From positions 62,001 to 126,000 of the forward strand of contig NZ_JAPUBT010000012.1 of assembly GCF_030397665.1 (NCBI RefSeq): DNA of 64,000 nucleotides. The letters are read 5' to 3'. The DNA is from Janthinobacterium sp. SUN073 (GTDB taxonomy: Bacteria > Pseudomonadota > Gammaproteobacteria > Burkholderiales > Burkholderiaceae_D). The notes below the pieces were generated by a model. It ran no database searches. It saw only the letters and a program-made list of their open reading frames with translations, and was not told the origin of the DNA. A program made the position numbers and the translations under genes. This document shows, piece by piece, positions 51,597-60,698 of this stretch. Position 1 is the first letter of the stretch; each line of letters opens with the position of its first letter.

Positions 51597-52019
51597 ATGG
51601 AATGCAAAGTCAGCTGGAATGGCCCGTCGGGCATGAGTTTTCGGGCAGAAACCGGCTCCGGCCACCTGGTGACCATGGATGGCGCGCCCGATGGCGGCGG
51701 CCACAACCTGGCGCCACGCCCCATGGAAATGGTCTTGCTGGGCACGGGCGGCTGCACCGCCTATGACGTGGTGCTGATCCTGAAACGGGGGCGCGAAGCC
51801 GTCAGTGGCTGCGAAGTGACCCTGAAGGCCGAGCGTGCCGACACCGACCCGAAAGTGTTTACCAAAATCCACTTCCATTTCACCGTGCGGGGCAAGGCCC
51901 TGAAACCGACGGCAGTGGAACGGGCCGTGACTTTGTCGCACGACAAATATTGCTCGGCGTCGATTATGCTGGCGAAAACTGCCGAGATTACGCACTCGTT
52001 CGAGATTATTGAAGAATAA
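51597..52019 (+). CDS. OsmC family peroxiredoxin-like protein
   Basis: A 140-residue protein of the OsmC/Ohr fold. The peroxidatic cysteine is in LLGTGGCTAYDVV and the second cysteine in HDKYCSASIML; the short N-terminal region and NLAPRPMEM fit the YhfA-like branch rather than Ohr. GGAGAG selects the ATG at 51597; an open frame upstream is not protein-like. The substrate is probably an organic hydroperoxide, but many YhfA members are uncharacterised. A GGGGTC-type repeat follows it. Confidence 0.88.
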   Translation: MECKVSWNGPSGMSFRAETGSGHLVTMDGAPDGGGHNLAPRPMEMVLLGTGGCTAYDVVLILKRGREAVSGCEVTLKAERADTDPKVFTKIHFHFTVRGKALKPTAVERAVTLSHDKYCSASIMLAKTAEITHSFEIIEE

Positions 52020-52043
52020 TTCTTACCCCCAGCGACGAAATGC

Positions 52044-52112
52044 CGGGGTCGGACCCTGAGGGGGAATACGCCCCAGTGGGGCGTATTCCGATCCCGCAGG
52101 GACTGACCCGGC
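52044..52112. repeat. GGGGTC-type intergenic inverted repeat, copy 3, with 12 bp hairpin
   Basis: The outer arms CCGGGGTCGGACCCT (52044-52058) and AGGGACTGACCCGG (52099-52112) pair imperfectly. Inside, GGAATACGCCCC (52064-52075) and GGGGCGTATTCC (52079-52090) form a perfect 12 bp stem with a three-base loop. It separates the convergent OsmC and coq7 genes and probably ends both. Confidence 0.75.
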
Positions 52113-52124
52113 TCTTTTCTGCGT

Positions 52125-52784
52125 CTATATATAGTAAGCCGTCTTGGTCATGACCTTGCCCATCAGCCCCATCAGCGCCTTCACCGGCGCCGGGGTATCG
52201 ATGGCGCCCAGGCGCTGGGCGGCGGCGCCATGTTCCACTTCATCGATGGCCATCTGTTTGACGATGGCGCGCGATTTCGCGTCCTGCGGCGGCAATTCCT
52301 GCAAGTGGCTGGCCAGGTGCGCTTCCACCTGGCGCTCCGTTTCCACCACGAAACCCAGACTGCGGCCGTCGCCCATGCGCGCGGCGATGGTGCCCAGCGC
52401 AAACGAACCCGCATACCACAGGGGATTGAGCAGGCTCAGACGCGAGCCCAGCTCCGTCAGGCGCTGCGCCGTCCAGGCCAGGTGGTCTTCCTCTTCGCGT
52501 CCCGCCTCGTCGAACTGGGCGCGGATGGCCGGGCTGTGCGCATAGCGCGCCTGCGAGTTGTACAGGGCCTGGGCGCACACTTCGCCGACGTGGTTGACGC
52601 GCATCAAGCCGGCGCTGTGGCGCTGCTCGGCCGCGCTCAGCTGCGCATCGGGCGCATGCGTGGCCGGAGTGGGGCGCGAGGCCGAAGCCACGCCCGCGAT
52701 GACGCGCAAGGCCTTGTCGGCGCCAACAATCAAACGATCCAAGGGGTCAAAATGGCGGTTCGCGGTCATCGTGGCTATGCTCAT
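52125..52784 (-). CDS. coq7: Demethoxyubiquinone hydroxylase, Coq7 family
   Basis: A 219-residue di-iron enzyme that carries out the last hydroxylation in ubiquinone synthesis in place of UbiF. The iron ligands are in [41 protein letters not shown] and [11 protein letters not shown], so the duplicated ExxH pattern is complete. The start is uncertain: ATG at 52784 and at 52769 both have weak ribosome binding sites. The C-terminus [10 protein letters not shown] is typical. Confidence 0.93.
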   Translation of the reverse strand: MSIATMTANRHFDPLDRLIVGADKALRVIAGVASASRPTPATHAPDAQLSAAEQRHSAGLMRVNHVGEVCAQALYNSQARYAHSPAIRAQFDEAGREEEDHLAWTAQRLTELGSRLSLLNPLWYAGSFALGTIAARMGDGRSLGFVVETERQVEAHLASHLQELPPQDAKSRAIVKQMAIDEVEHGAAAQRLGAIDTPAPVKALMGLMGKVMTKTAYYI

Positions 52785-52856
52785 GAGTAGTAAAGCATGA
52801 ATTATAGGACGATCGGGGCCAGCCGTACCCACGCCACGCGCAGGGTGAACGGGGCT

Positions 52857-53288
52857 TTATTGACTTGTGCGCGCTTTTTCCTGCTCGATCCAATCGACCA
52901 CGGGGCCGACGGCGTCCAGGCCGGACAGGCTTTTCGCCACGCCCAGGTTCAGTGAAACGAGAAAGGAAATGCTGTCGACGGGAATGTCCGGGCAATGCTC
53001 GGCAAACGCGGCGCGAAAACGCTCCGACTGCAGCACGCGCAAGACTTTCTCGCCACTCATGAATTGCAGCACGCTAGCAATGCTGTGCCCGCCACCTAGC
53101 GAGTGGTAGATAAAGCGGTTGTACTTCGCGTCGATCTGCTTGAAATCGAGCGCTTCTTCCGTCATCAGGCCGGCCAGGTAGTACAAGCCGAGGCTGACAC
53201 GGAAGAAACCGATGGCTTCGGCACTGGTCATGCCGGCGCGCGCCACGGACAGTACCTTGTCCTGCATCGCCTGATCGATCGTTCGCAT
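52857..53288 (-). CDS. Hypothetical helical protein
   Basis: A 143-residue soluble protein that I do not recognise. It appears all-helical, with MTSAEAIGFFRVSLGLYYLAGLM and GGGHSIASVLQFMSGEKVL as conserved-looking pieces (in part) and no signal peptide, metal motif or membrane anchor; one helix, SLGLYYLAGLM, is quite hydrophobic. GGAGAG selects the ATG at 53288. It stands between coq7 and the divergent ABC transporter gene. Confidence 0.6.
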   Translation of the reverse strand: MRTIDQAMQDKVLSVARAGMTSAEAIGFFRVSLGLYYLAGLMTEEALDFKQIDAKYNRFIYHSLGGGHSIASVLQFMSGEKVLRVLQSERFRAAFAEHCPDIPVDSISFLVSLNLGVAKSLSGLDAVGPVVDWIEQEKARTSQ

Positions 53289-53436
53289 TGCACTCTCCCG
53301 CGCCGTCCGCCGGCGCCCACCGGGCCAGCTTGCATGAAGATGCTGCTTTTTTCAATAGACCAAACGATATTTCCACCTTGCAAGTTACATTTTTTGCATG
53401 CTACTCTCGTTCTTCACCGTCAAATGGATGAAGCAC

Positions 53437-54216
53437 ATGATAGAGGTCAAGCACCTGGCAAAACGTTTCCGCATGCCTCCCCACAAGGGCAAGGGCGTGC
53501 ACGTCAGCGATCCGCGCGAACATGAGGGCTGGTTTCACGCCGTGCGCGACGTCAGTTTCAGCTGCGCCCCGGGCGAGGTGCTGGGCCTGCTGGGCCCGAA
53601 TGGCGCCGGCAAGACCACCACCTTGCGCCTGCTGTCGACGGCCCTGCAAGCGGACGCGGGCAGCGCCCTCGTCAACGGCGTCGATGTGCTGCGCCAGCCG
53701 CTGGTGGCGCGCCAGAGCATCGGTTTCCTGTCCGGCTCGACGGGCTTGTATGGGCGCCTGACGGCGCGCGAGAACGTGGAATATTTCGGCCGCCTGCATG
53801 GCATGCCGGCCGACAAGCTGAAACGCCGCTGCGACGAGCTGTTTGCCCTGCTGCACATGGAGGAATACGGCGGCAAGCGGGCCGATCAGTTGTCGACGGG
53901 CATGAAACAGAAGTGCGCGATCGCCCGCACCGTCGTGCACGAGCCGCAGGTGGTGATCCTCGACGAGCCGACCACGGGCCTCGATGTGATGTCGGCCAAG
54001 ATCCTGCTCGACTTCATCGCCAGCTACAAGGCGCTGCGCGTGCCGCTGATCTTTTCCACGCACCACCTGCACGAGGTGGAAAAACTGTGCGACCGCGTCT
54101 GCATCATCAACCGCGGCACCACCGCCTTCAATGGCACGGTCAACGAACTGCGCCACCTGGGCGGCAGTACCGATCTGTACGATGCCTTCGTCAGCGTCAT
54201 CAACCAGGGAACCTGA
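53437..54216 (+). CDS. natA: ABC exporter ATP-binding protein (NatA-like)
   Basis: A 259-residue ATPase with Walker [14 protein letters not shown]-loop [14 protein letters not shown], signature LSTGMKQK, Walker [13 protein letters not shown] and switch histidine in STHHLHEVE. The signature is STGMK rather than SGGQ, as in NatA-type sodium exporters. A 15-residue insertion after the first strand is rich in basic and histidine residues ([18 protein letters not shown]). I prefer ATG 53437 with GGATG upstream. It is followed three bases later by its permease. The symbol is by resemblance; sodium as substrate is not shown. Confidence 0.85.
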   Translation: MIEVKHLAKRFRMPPHKGKGVHVSDPREHEGWFHAVRDVSFSCAPGEVLGLLGPNGAGKTTTLRLLSTALQADAGSALVNGVDVLRQPLVARQSIGFLSGSTGLYGRLTARENVEYFGRLHGMPADKLKRRCDELFALLHMEEYGGKRADQLSTGMKQKCAIARTVVHEPQVVILDEPTTGLDVMSAKILLDFIASYKALRVPLIFSTHHLHEVEKLCDRVCIINRGTTAFNGTVNELRHLGGSTDLYDAFVSVINQGT

Positions 54217-54219
54217 GCC

Positions 54220-55416
54220 ATGTGGACCATTTATCTGAAAGAGTTGCTGGAACTCACGCGCGACCGCAAGACGCTGATTTTCACCATCCTCATCCCCATC
54301 TTTGCCATGCCGCTGATCTTTGGCGGCTTCGCTTATGTTTCAAACAATATGTTCAAGAACGCCAAGACGGCGGAAATGCGCTATGCGCTGTTCGGCAAGG
54401 ACCATTCGCCGGGCTTGAGCGCGCGTTTTGCGCAGCAGCACAACTTGCGCGAAGTGCCGCTGGCCAGCGAGGCGGAGATTCGCCGCGCCATCGGCGATGA
54501 CAGCATCAAGTTCGCCGTCGTCATTCCGCCGCATTTTGAAGAGGCGCTGCAGCAACGGCAACAGGCCAAGGTGGTACTGCACTACAACAGCGCCAGCACG
54601 GTCGACGTGACCCTGCAGCGGGTGCGCGAGATCGTCGAGGCCTACAACACCAGCCTGCGCGAAAGCGCGCTGTCGGCCCTGAAGCTGAGTCCGGCCCAGC
54701 TGGCCTTCGCCCTGCACCCCATCGTGCTCGACAAGCAGTCGACGGCCAATGAGCGTGAGCAGATGGGCGCCATCGTCGGCGGCATGCTGCCCTATCTGCT
54801 GCTGATGGTGTGCCTGACGGCGGCCATGTATCCGGCCATCGACCTGGGCGCCGGCGAAAAGGAGCGGGGTACGCTGGAAACCCTGCTGCTGGCGCCCGTG
54901 CCGCGCAGCGCCATCGTGCTGGCCAAGTTCCTCGTGCTGTTTACGGTGGGCATGACCTCGGCCGTGCTGATGGTGGGCAGCATGGGCGCCCTGCTGGCCA
55001 TCTTCGGCAGTTCGCTCGAAGGCAACATGGCCGTCATGGTGCGCAGCATCGGCTTGCCTGACCTGGCCATGGTGACCCTGATGCTGGTGCCGACGGCCGC
55101 CATCTTTGCCTCGCTGCTGCTGTCGATCTCGATCTACGCAAAAAGCTACAAGGAAGCGGCCGGCATGATCACGCCATTGATGCTGTTCGTCATCCTGCCC
55201 ACGGTGGCGGCGATGCTGCCCGGCGTCGAGCTGAACTGGATATGGGCCATGGTGCCGCTGACCAACGTGTCGCTGGCCATGAAGGAGCTGGTCAAGGGCA
55301 CCATGGATTACCGCATGTTCGGCGTGATCCTGGCCTCGACCACGGTGATCGCGGGCGCGCTGCTGATGCTGTGCCGCTGGTGGTTTAACCGGGAATCAGT
55401 ACTGTTCCGTAATTGA
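54220..55416 (+). CDS. natB: ABC exporter permease (NatB-like)
   Basis: A 398-residue ABC-2 type permease with one N-terminal helix (LIFTILIPIFAMPLIFGGFAY, in part), a periplasmic domain of about 150 residues (40-185) and five or six C-terminal helices. The motif GAGEKERGTLETLLLAPVPR is the coupling helix of NatB/ABC-2 proteins. It begins three bases after the ATPase gene. The large external domain and the ABC-2 fold fit an exporter for sodium or another small solute; the symbol is a resemblance call. Confidence 0.85.
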   Translation: MWTIYLKELLELTRDRKTLIFTILIPIFAMPLIFGGFAYVSNNMFKNAKTAEMRYALFGKDHSPGLSARFAQQHNLREVPLASEAEIRRAIGDDSIKFAVVIPPHFEEALQQRQQAKVVLHYNSASTVDVTLQRVREIVEAYNTSLRESALSALKLSPAQLAFALHPIVLDKQSTANEREQMGAIVGGMLPYLLLMVCLTAAMYPAIDLGAGEKERGTLETLLLAPVPRSAIVLAKFLVLFTVGMTSAVLMVGSMGALLAIFGSSLEGNMAVMVRSIGLPDLAMVTLMLVPTAAIFASLLLSISIYAKSYKEAAGMITPLMLFVILPTVAAMLPGVELNWIWAMVPLTNVSLAMKELVKGTMDYRMFGVILASTTVIAGALLMLCRWWFNRESVLFRN

Positions 55417-55607
55417 TACTCACGCGGCGCGCCAGCGGGGCAAAACAGCCCCCGATATGGCGCGCCATCCACCCCGCCCATCTGCACTCTGGGCACGCGA
55501 AAATGCCGTGTATCGCATGCAACTGCCCAGTACGTCTTAAATTCAATACAATGCCAGCATAGAGTAGCCCTGTAGCATCGGGCAACAACGCATGAGTCAG
55601 GAGTTGT

Positions 55608-56501
55608 ATGGAATTGCAGATTCGCAAATTGTCGAAGACCTACGCGAATGGCGTGGTGGCGCTGGATAACGTGTCGCTGACGATACCGCCCGGGATGTTT
55701 GGCTTGCTGGGCCCGAATGGCGCCGGCAAGTCGACCCTGATGCGCACCCTGGCCACCCTGCAGGAGTGCGATTCCGGCTCCATCTTCTTCGGCGACTACG
55801 ACGTGCTCGACGACAAGGACGAGATCCGCCGCATGCTGGGCTACCTGCCGCAAGACTTCGGCCTGTATCCAAAAGTGACGGCGTACGAGCTGCTCGACCA
55901 CTTCGCCATGCTGAAAGGGCTGTCGCAGCGGGCGCGCCGGCGCGAGGTCGTCGATGGCCTGTTGCAGCAAACCAATCTGTTCGACGTGCGCCACCAGCGC
56001 CTGGGCAGCTTTTCCGGCGGCATGCGCCAGCGCTTCGGCATCGCGCAAGCCCTGCTGGGCGACCCGAAACTGATCATCGTCGACGAGCCGACGGCCGGCC
56101 TCGACCCGCAAGAACGCGTGCGCTTCCATAATCTGCTGTCCGATATCGGCGAAGACAAGACGGTGATCCTGTCGACCCATATCGTGTCCGACGTGGCCGA
56201 CCTGTGCGCCAACATGGCCATCATCAACAAGGGCCATTTGCTGCTGTGCGGCAAGACCCAGGAATTGATCGATGAAGTCAGCTGCAAGATCTGGGCGCGC
56301 TTTGTCGAAAAGAAAGAACTGGCCAGCTTCCAGCAGCGCCACGCCGTCATTTCCACGCGCTTGCTGTCGGGCCGCACCCTGATCCACGTCTACAGCGACG
56401 ACGACCCGGGCGACGGCTTCGAGGAAGCCATCGGCGACCTGGAAGACCTGTATTTCGCCACCATTGCCGGGCGCCACCGCGTCGCCCCGCAGTGCGACTG
56501 A
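55608..56501 (+). CDS. ABC transporter ATP-binding protein of the permease/M1-peptidase system
   Basis: A 297-residue ATPase with Walker [15 protein letters not shown]-loop LPQDFGLYP, signature [10 protein letters not shown], Walker [13 protein letters not shown] and switch histidine in LSTHIVSDV. The C-terminal 80 residues ([20 protein letters not shown] onward) form an extra domain common to ATPases paired with large membrane fusions. AGGAG selects the ATG at 55608. It precedes the fusion permease by ten bases and is separated from natB by 190 bases with no visible terminator. Confidence 0.93.
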   Translation: MELQIRKLSKTYANGVVALDNVSLTIPPGMFGLLGPNGAGKSTLMRTLATLQECDSGSIFFGDYDVLDDKDEIRRMLGYLPQDFGLYPKVTAYELLDHFAMLKGLSQRARRREVVDGLLQQTNLFDVRHQRLGSFSGGMRQRFGIAQALLGDPKLIIVDEPTAGLDPQERVRFHNLLSDIGEDKTVILSTHIVSDVADLCANMAIINKGHLLLCGKTQELIDEVSCKIWARFVEKKELASFQQRHAVISTRLLSGRTLIHVYSDDDPGDGFEEAIGDLEDLYFATIAGRHRVAPQCD

Positions 56502-56511
56502 GGGGGCGGCC

Positions 56512-59500
56512 ATGTTTGCCATCGCCCGCTTTGAAGCGCGACAGCGGCTCAAGCTGCTGTCCACCTGGGTGTATTTCGCCATGTTCCTGGCCCTGGCCAT
56601 GCTGTGGATGGCCGCCGCCGGCGGCGTCTTCAAGGAAGCGAGCATCAGTTTCGGCGGCAAGTTCCTGATCAACGCGCCCCGCTCGCTGGCGTTCACGTGC
56701 AGCCTGCTGGGCTGCTTCGGCGCCGTGGTGGTGGCCGCCATGATGGGCCGCTCGGTGCAGCAGGATTTCGAGTACGGCATGCAGCACTTCTTCTTCAGCG
56801 CGCCGATCAAAAAATACCAGTACGTATTTGGCCGCTTCCTCGGCGCCTATCTGGTGCTGGCCGTGGTGTTTTCCAGCATCGTCATCGGGGCCTGGCTGGG
56901 CGCCTGGCTGCCCGGCATCGATCCCGAACGGCTGGGGCCGCAACGCGCGCTGGCCTATTTGATGCCGTATGTCTTTACCCTGCTGCCCAACCTGTTCATC
57001 TTCGGCGCCATCTTCTTCGTCATCGCGGCCCTGACGCGGCGCATGCTGCCCGTGTACATCAGCTCGGTAGTCATGCTGATCGGCTACCTGGTGGCGCCCT
57101 CGCTGGCGCGCGACCTCGACTACAAGACCCTGGCCGCCCTGATCGACCCCTTCGGCACCACGGCGCTGATACGCCTGACGGAATACTGGCCGAATGCGGA
57201 GCGCAACACGCGCCTGGTGACCCTGGAGGGCGTGTATTTGCTGAACCGCGCCATCTGGTCCGGCTTCGCCCTGGTGGCCTTGCTGCTCGGCTATTGGCGC
57301 TTCCAGTTCCACGCCACGACGGACGCGGGCGCCAGCAAGCGCCGCAGTGACGGCGATGTGCCGCTGCGCCTGTCGAGCGCGTCGCTGTCCACGCAGGAAG
57401 CGCCTGATTTTGCGCAGCGCAACCTGGCCGCCCTGCTCGTCAAGATGAGCTGGCTGAACCTGCGCGAAACCATCAAGAACATTTATTTTGTCGTCATCGT
57501 GCTCGCTGGCGTGCTGACCATGTATGCGGGCGCGCTCGACATGGGTTCCATGTACGGCACGAATACCTATCCGGTGACGGAAAAAGTGCTGGACATGGTC
57601 AGCGCCTCGTTCGCCCTGTTCATGCTGATCATTACCACCTTCTATGCGGGCGAACTGGTGTGGCGCGAACGCGAGACCAGCATCCAGCTGATGCTCGACG
57701 CCCTGCCCGTGCCAAACTGGCTGCCGCTGCTGTCAAAGCTGTTCGCCCTGATCGGCCTGCAAGCATTGCTGAGCCTGGTCATCATGCTGTGCGGCATGTC
57801 GATCCAGGTCTTCAAGGGCTATTACCGCCTCGACCCCGGCCTGTACCTGGAATCGCTGTTCCTGTCGCACCTGCCCTACTACGCACTGATCGCCGTGCTG
57901 GCCATCTTTTTGCAGGTAGTGATCAATCACAAGTACCTGGCGTATTTCGCCATGATTCTGTACCACATCGCCAGCATCAGCTTTGCCTCGCTGGGCCTGG
58001 GCGACCCGCTGCTGCTGTACGGCAGCACGCCGGACTTCATCTATTCAGCCATGAACGGCGCCGGCCACTATGTGTTGCGCGAGCGCTGGTACTTGCTGTA
58101 CTGGAGCGGCGCGGCCATCATGCTGACGGTGCTGTCGCTGCTGCTCTGGCCCCGCGGCGCGCAGGATAGCTGGCGCATCCGCTTGCGCCTGGCGCGCCAC
58201 GGCCTGACGCAAGGCGTGCTGGCCAGCTTTGCCATCGGCCTGTTGATTTTCGTCAGCGCCGGCGGCGTGCTGTTCTACGTCTTTCACGTGGCCAACGATT
58301 ACCAGTCCGAATTCGCCCGCGATGCGGACCGCGCCAGCGTCGAGCGCCAGTACCGCAAGTTTGCCGCCACGCCGCAGCCGAGAATCACCGACGTGAAACT
58401 CGACGTGGCCATCTACCCGGCGCAGCGCACCCTGGCCGTCACGGGCCGCTATGTGCTGCAAAACAAGACCAGCCTGCCGATCAGCCACATTTTTGTGCAG
58501 CAAGACCCCACCGCCACCATGCGTCTGCGTTTTGATGCGCGCGTGCACCCTGGCCTCGATGACGGAAAGCTGGGCTTTTACAGCTACCGCCTGGCCACGC
58601 CGCTGGCGCCGGGCGCCAGCCTGGGCCTCGATTTCGACATTGCCTATGCGCCGCGCGGCATCTTCGGCCTGGGCCAGGACACGCCCGTCGTGGCCAACGG
58701 TACCTTCTTCACGAATGCCGTGCTGCCGCACATCGGCTACCAGCCGCAGCTGGAATTGACGGACCCGCGCGACCGCAAGAAACACGGCTTGCCGGCGCGC
58801 GAACGGGCCTTGCCGCGCGACGATGCACGGGGACTGGCCGACAATTACGTCAGCATGGACGCCGACCGCATCAACTTTGACGCCACCGTCAGCACCGTCG
58901 ATGGCCAGACGGCCATCGCGCCGGGCATGCTGGACAACGACTGGATCGCCAAAGGCCGCCATTACTTCCATTACACGATGGACCAGCCTATCCTGAATTT
59001 CTACGCGTTCCAGTCGGCCCGCTACGCCGTCAGACACGAGCGCTGGCAAGATGTGGCCATCGACGTGTATTACCATCCTGGCCATGAGTACAACCTCGAT
59101 CGTTTCGTGCGTGGCAGCAAGGAAGCGCTCGATTACTACACGAAAAACTTCGGCCCCTACCAGCACAAGGTCTTGCGCATCGTCGAATTCCCCCGCTACG
59201 CCACGTTTGCGCAGTCGTTCCCGAACACGATTCCGTACTCGGAAGGCCTGGGCTTCATCGCCAAGGTGGACGACAAGAATCCGAAAGACCTCGACTATCC
59301 GTTCTACGTCACGGCGCATGAAGTGGCGCACCAGTGGTGGGCGCATCAATTGGTGGGCGGCAACACGCGCGGCGCCACCGTGCTCAGCGAAACCCTGGCC
59401 GAATATTCGGCCCTGATGGTGATGAAAAAAACCACGGGACCGGCCAAGATGCGCCGCTTCCTGCGCTATGACCTGAATCAATACCTGAGGGGACGCAGCG

Positions 59501-60090
59501 AAGAACGCAAGAAGGAGCTGCCGCTGGCCGAGAATGAAAACCAGGCCTATATCCATTACCACAAGGGCAGCCTGGCCATGTATTTGCTGCAGGACATGAT
59601 CGGCGAAGACAAGGTCAACGGCGTGCTGCGCGAGCTGCTGAAGACGTATGGCCAGAAGGGACCGCCGTATGCGAGCGTGACGGCGCTGGTGCAGGGCTTG
59701 CGCCAGGTCACGCCGCCCGAGCAGGCTTACCTGATCGATGACCTGTTCGAGAAGATCGTGCTGTTCGACAACCGCGCCCTGTCGGCCACGGCCACCAAAC
59801 GCGGCGATGGCAAGTACGCCGTCACCCTCAAGGTGCAGGCGAGCAAATTGACGGCCGGCGAACAGGGCGAGGAACACGACGCGCCCCTGCACGACTGGAT
59901 CGAGATCGGTGTCGACGACGCGAATGGCCTTCCGCTGCTGCGCGAACGCCTGCGCATGACGGCGCGAGAAGCGAGCTACACCGTCATCGTCGGCAGCCGG
60001 CCCGGCAAGGCGGGCATCGATCCCGACAACAAGCTGATCGACCGCAAGCCCGATGACAATATGGTCACCGTCGAGCTCGACGAACCATGA
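56512..60090 (+). CDS. ABC permease fused to M1 aminopeptidase
   Basis: A 1192-residue protein. Residues about 1-270 and 320-600 carry two sets of six or so membrane helices in the ABC-2 permease style, joined by a soluble linker near 280-310. From about residue 640 there is an M1 (gluzincin) peptidase: beta-sandwich region, then HEVAHQWW (H936, E937, H940) and E960 in LSETLAEY. The second zinc ligand is one residue later than in classical M1 enzymes, and the GxMEN exopeptidase motif is replaced by SEGLGF. The peptidase faces outward by topology inference. GGGGG selects the ATG at 56512, ten bases after the ATPase. Fusions of this type are known in several phyla, but substrate and mechanism are unclear. 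Confidence 0.92.
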   Translation: MFAIARFEARQRLKLLSTWVYFAMFLALAMLWMAAAGGVFKEASISFGGKFLINAPRSLAFTCSLLGCFGAVVVAAMMGRSVQQDFEYGMQHFFFSAPIKKYQYVFGRFLGAYLVLAVVFSSIVIGAWLGAWLPGIDPERLGPQRALAYLMPYVFTLLPNLFIFGAIFFVIAALTRRMLPVYISSVVMLIGYLVAPSLARDLDYKTLAALIDPFGTTALIRLTEYWPNAERNTRLVTLEGVYLLNRAIWSGFALVALLLGYWRFQFHATTDAGASKRRSDGDVPLRLSSASLSTQEAPDFAQRNLAALLVKMSWLNLRETIKNIYFVVIVLAGVLTMYAGALDMGSMYGTNTYPVTEKVLDMVSASFALFMLIITTFYAGELVWRERETSIQLMLDALPVPNWLPLLSKLFALIGLQALLSLVIMLCGMSIQVFKGYYRLDPGLYLESLFLSHLPYYALIAVLAIFLQVVINHKYLAYFAMILYHIASISFASLGLGDPLLLYGSTPDFIYSAMNGAGHYVLRERWYLLYWSGAAIMLTVLSLLLWPRGAQDSWRIRLRLARHGLTQGVLASFAIGLLIFVSAGGVLFYVFHVANDYQSEFARDADRASVERQYRKFAATPQPRITDVKLDVAIYPAQRTLAVTGRYVLQNKTSLPISHIFVQQDPTATMRLRFDARVHPGLDDGKLGFYSYRLATPLAPGASLGLDFDIAYAPRGIFGLGQDTPVVANGTFFTNAVLPHIGYQPQLELTDPRDRKKHGLPARERALPRDDARGLADNYVSMDADRINFDATVSTVDGQTAIAPGMLDNDWIAKGRHYFHYTMDQPILNFYAFQSARYAVRHERWQDVAIDVYYHPGHEYNLDRFVRGSKEALDYYTKNFGPYQHKVLRIVEFPRYATFAQSFPNTIPYSEGLGFIAKVDDKNPKDLDYPFYVTAHEVAHQWWAHQLVGGNTRGATVLSETLAEYSALMVMKKTTGPAKMRRFLRYDLNQYLRGRSEERKKELPLAENENQAYIHYHKGSLAMYLLQDMIGEDKVNGVLRELLKTYGQKGPPYASVTALVQGLRQVTPPEQAYLIDDLFEKIVLFDNRALSATATKRGDGKYAVTLKVQASKLTAGEQGEEHDAPLHDWIEIGVDDANGLPLLRERLRMTAREASYTVIVGSRPGKAGIDPDNKLIDRKPDDNMVTVELDEP

Positions 60091-60092
60091 CG

Positions 60093-60127
60093 AAAAATGG
60101 CCACCCTGGACAGGTGGCCATTTTTTT
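60093..60127. terminator. Bidirectional terminator after the fusion permease gene
   Basis: AAAATGGCCACC and GGTGGCCATTTT form a 12 bp stem around CTGGACA-type loop bases, with five A before and seven T after, serving the convergent fusion gene and the DUF4279-like gene. Confidence 0.93.
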
Positions 60128-60143
60128 CAGTGTCACACGGGAA

Positions 60144-60530
60144 TCAGGCCGCGGCGCAGCGCGTCACCAGGCTCAGGCTGATGCCCATCTCCGTCAGGTG
60201 CTGCATGTCGACCAGGGTCAGGTCCATCGGCGCATCGACCGTGTCGTCGCCGTTCAACTCCAGTTGCAGCTCGGCCACGATGCGCGGCATGCTGAACGTG
60301 ACGCCGCGCGAGCGGCACTCGGCCAAGTAGCTGCGTATGCGCGAAGGCAGCACTTGCGCTTTGGACGCCTGCGCAATGACCACTTCGAAGCCGGAATCGA
60401 GATGCACGCGACCTGCCGCGCCCTTCGCCTCACCCTTGCGCCATTGCCGTTCCGGATCCGTGGGCAAGACTTCGAGAATGGATTTGAGCGTGGGATCGTC
60501 CCCATGCACAGACAGCTTCACCATATTCAT
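60144..60530 (-). CDS. DUF4279-like protein
   Basis: A 128-residue soluble protein. The N-terminal half (VHGDDPTLKSILEVLPTDPERQWRKGEAK, in part) fits the DUF4279 pattern of a strand, then a position with Leu-x-Pro-Thr followed by a Trp-Arg-Lys-Gly stretch. The second half has two strands and a helix. DUF4279 proteins have been found in immunity and regulatory settings, but no toxin gene lies beside this one. The start at 60530 is uncertain; ATG 60524 is also possible. The family call is moderate. Confidence 0.55.
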   Translation of the reverse strand: MNMVKLSVHGDDPTLKSILEVLPTDPERQWRKGEAKGAAGRVHLDSGFEVVIAQASKAQVLPSRIRSYLAECRSRGVTFSMPRIVAELQLELNGDDTVDAPMDLTLVDMQHLTEMGISLSLVTRCAAA

Positions 60531-60662
60531 ATTGCAAGACTTTCTAGTCAGGATGCCGCCAGGAAGACGGCACCATCATCAGACCGACAAGTCTACGCAT
60601 GGAAGGCAAATATGTCCATACGGCAATATTTTATATCAAGCACGAATTTGTGCTGCATCAAA

Positions 60663-60688
60663 CAGGCGGAACAAATCTGTTCCGCCTG
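60663..60688 (-). terminator. Terminator after catalase gene
   Basis: CAGGCGGAACA, loop AATC, TGTTCCGCCTG form a perfect 11 bp stem just downstream of the katA stop; on the minus strand TGTTTGATG follows, a weak T tail. Confidence 0.7.
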
Positions 60689-60698
60689 CAACACACGG

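Noticed and set aside
58045..59892. Minus-strand open frame of 615 codons inside the permease/M1 gene
   Set aside because: The plus strand codes for the peptidase with an intact HEVAH site; the antisense reading is a shadow.
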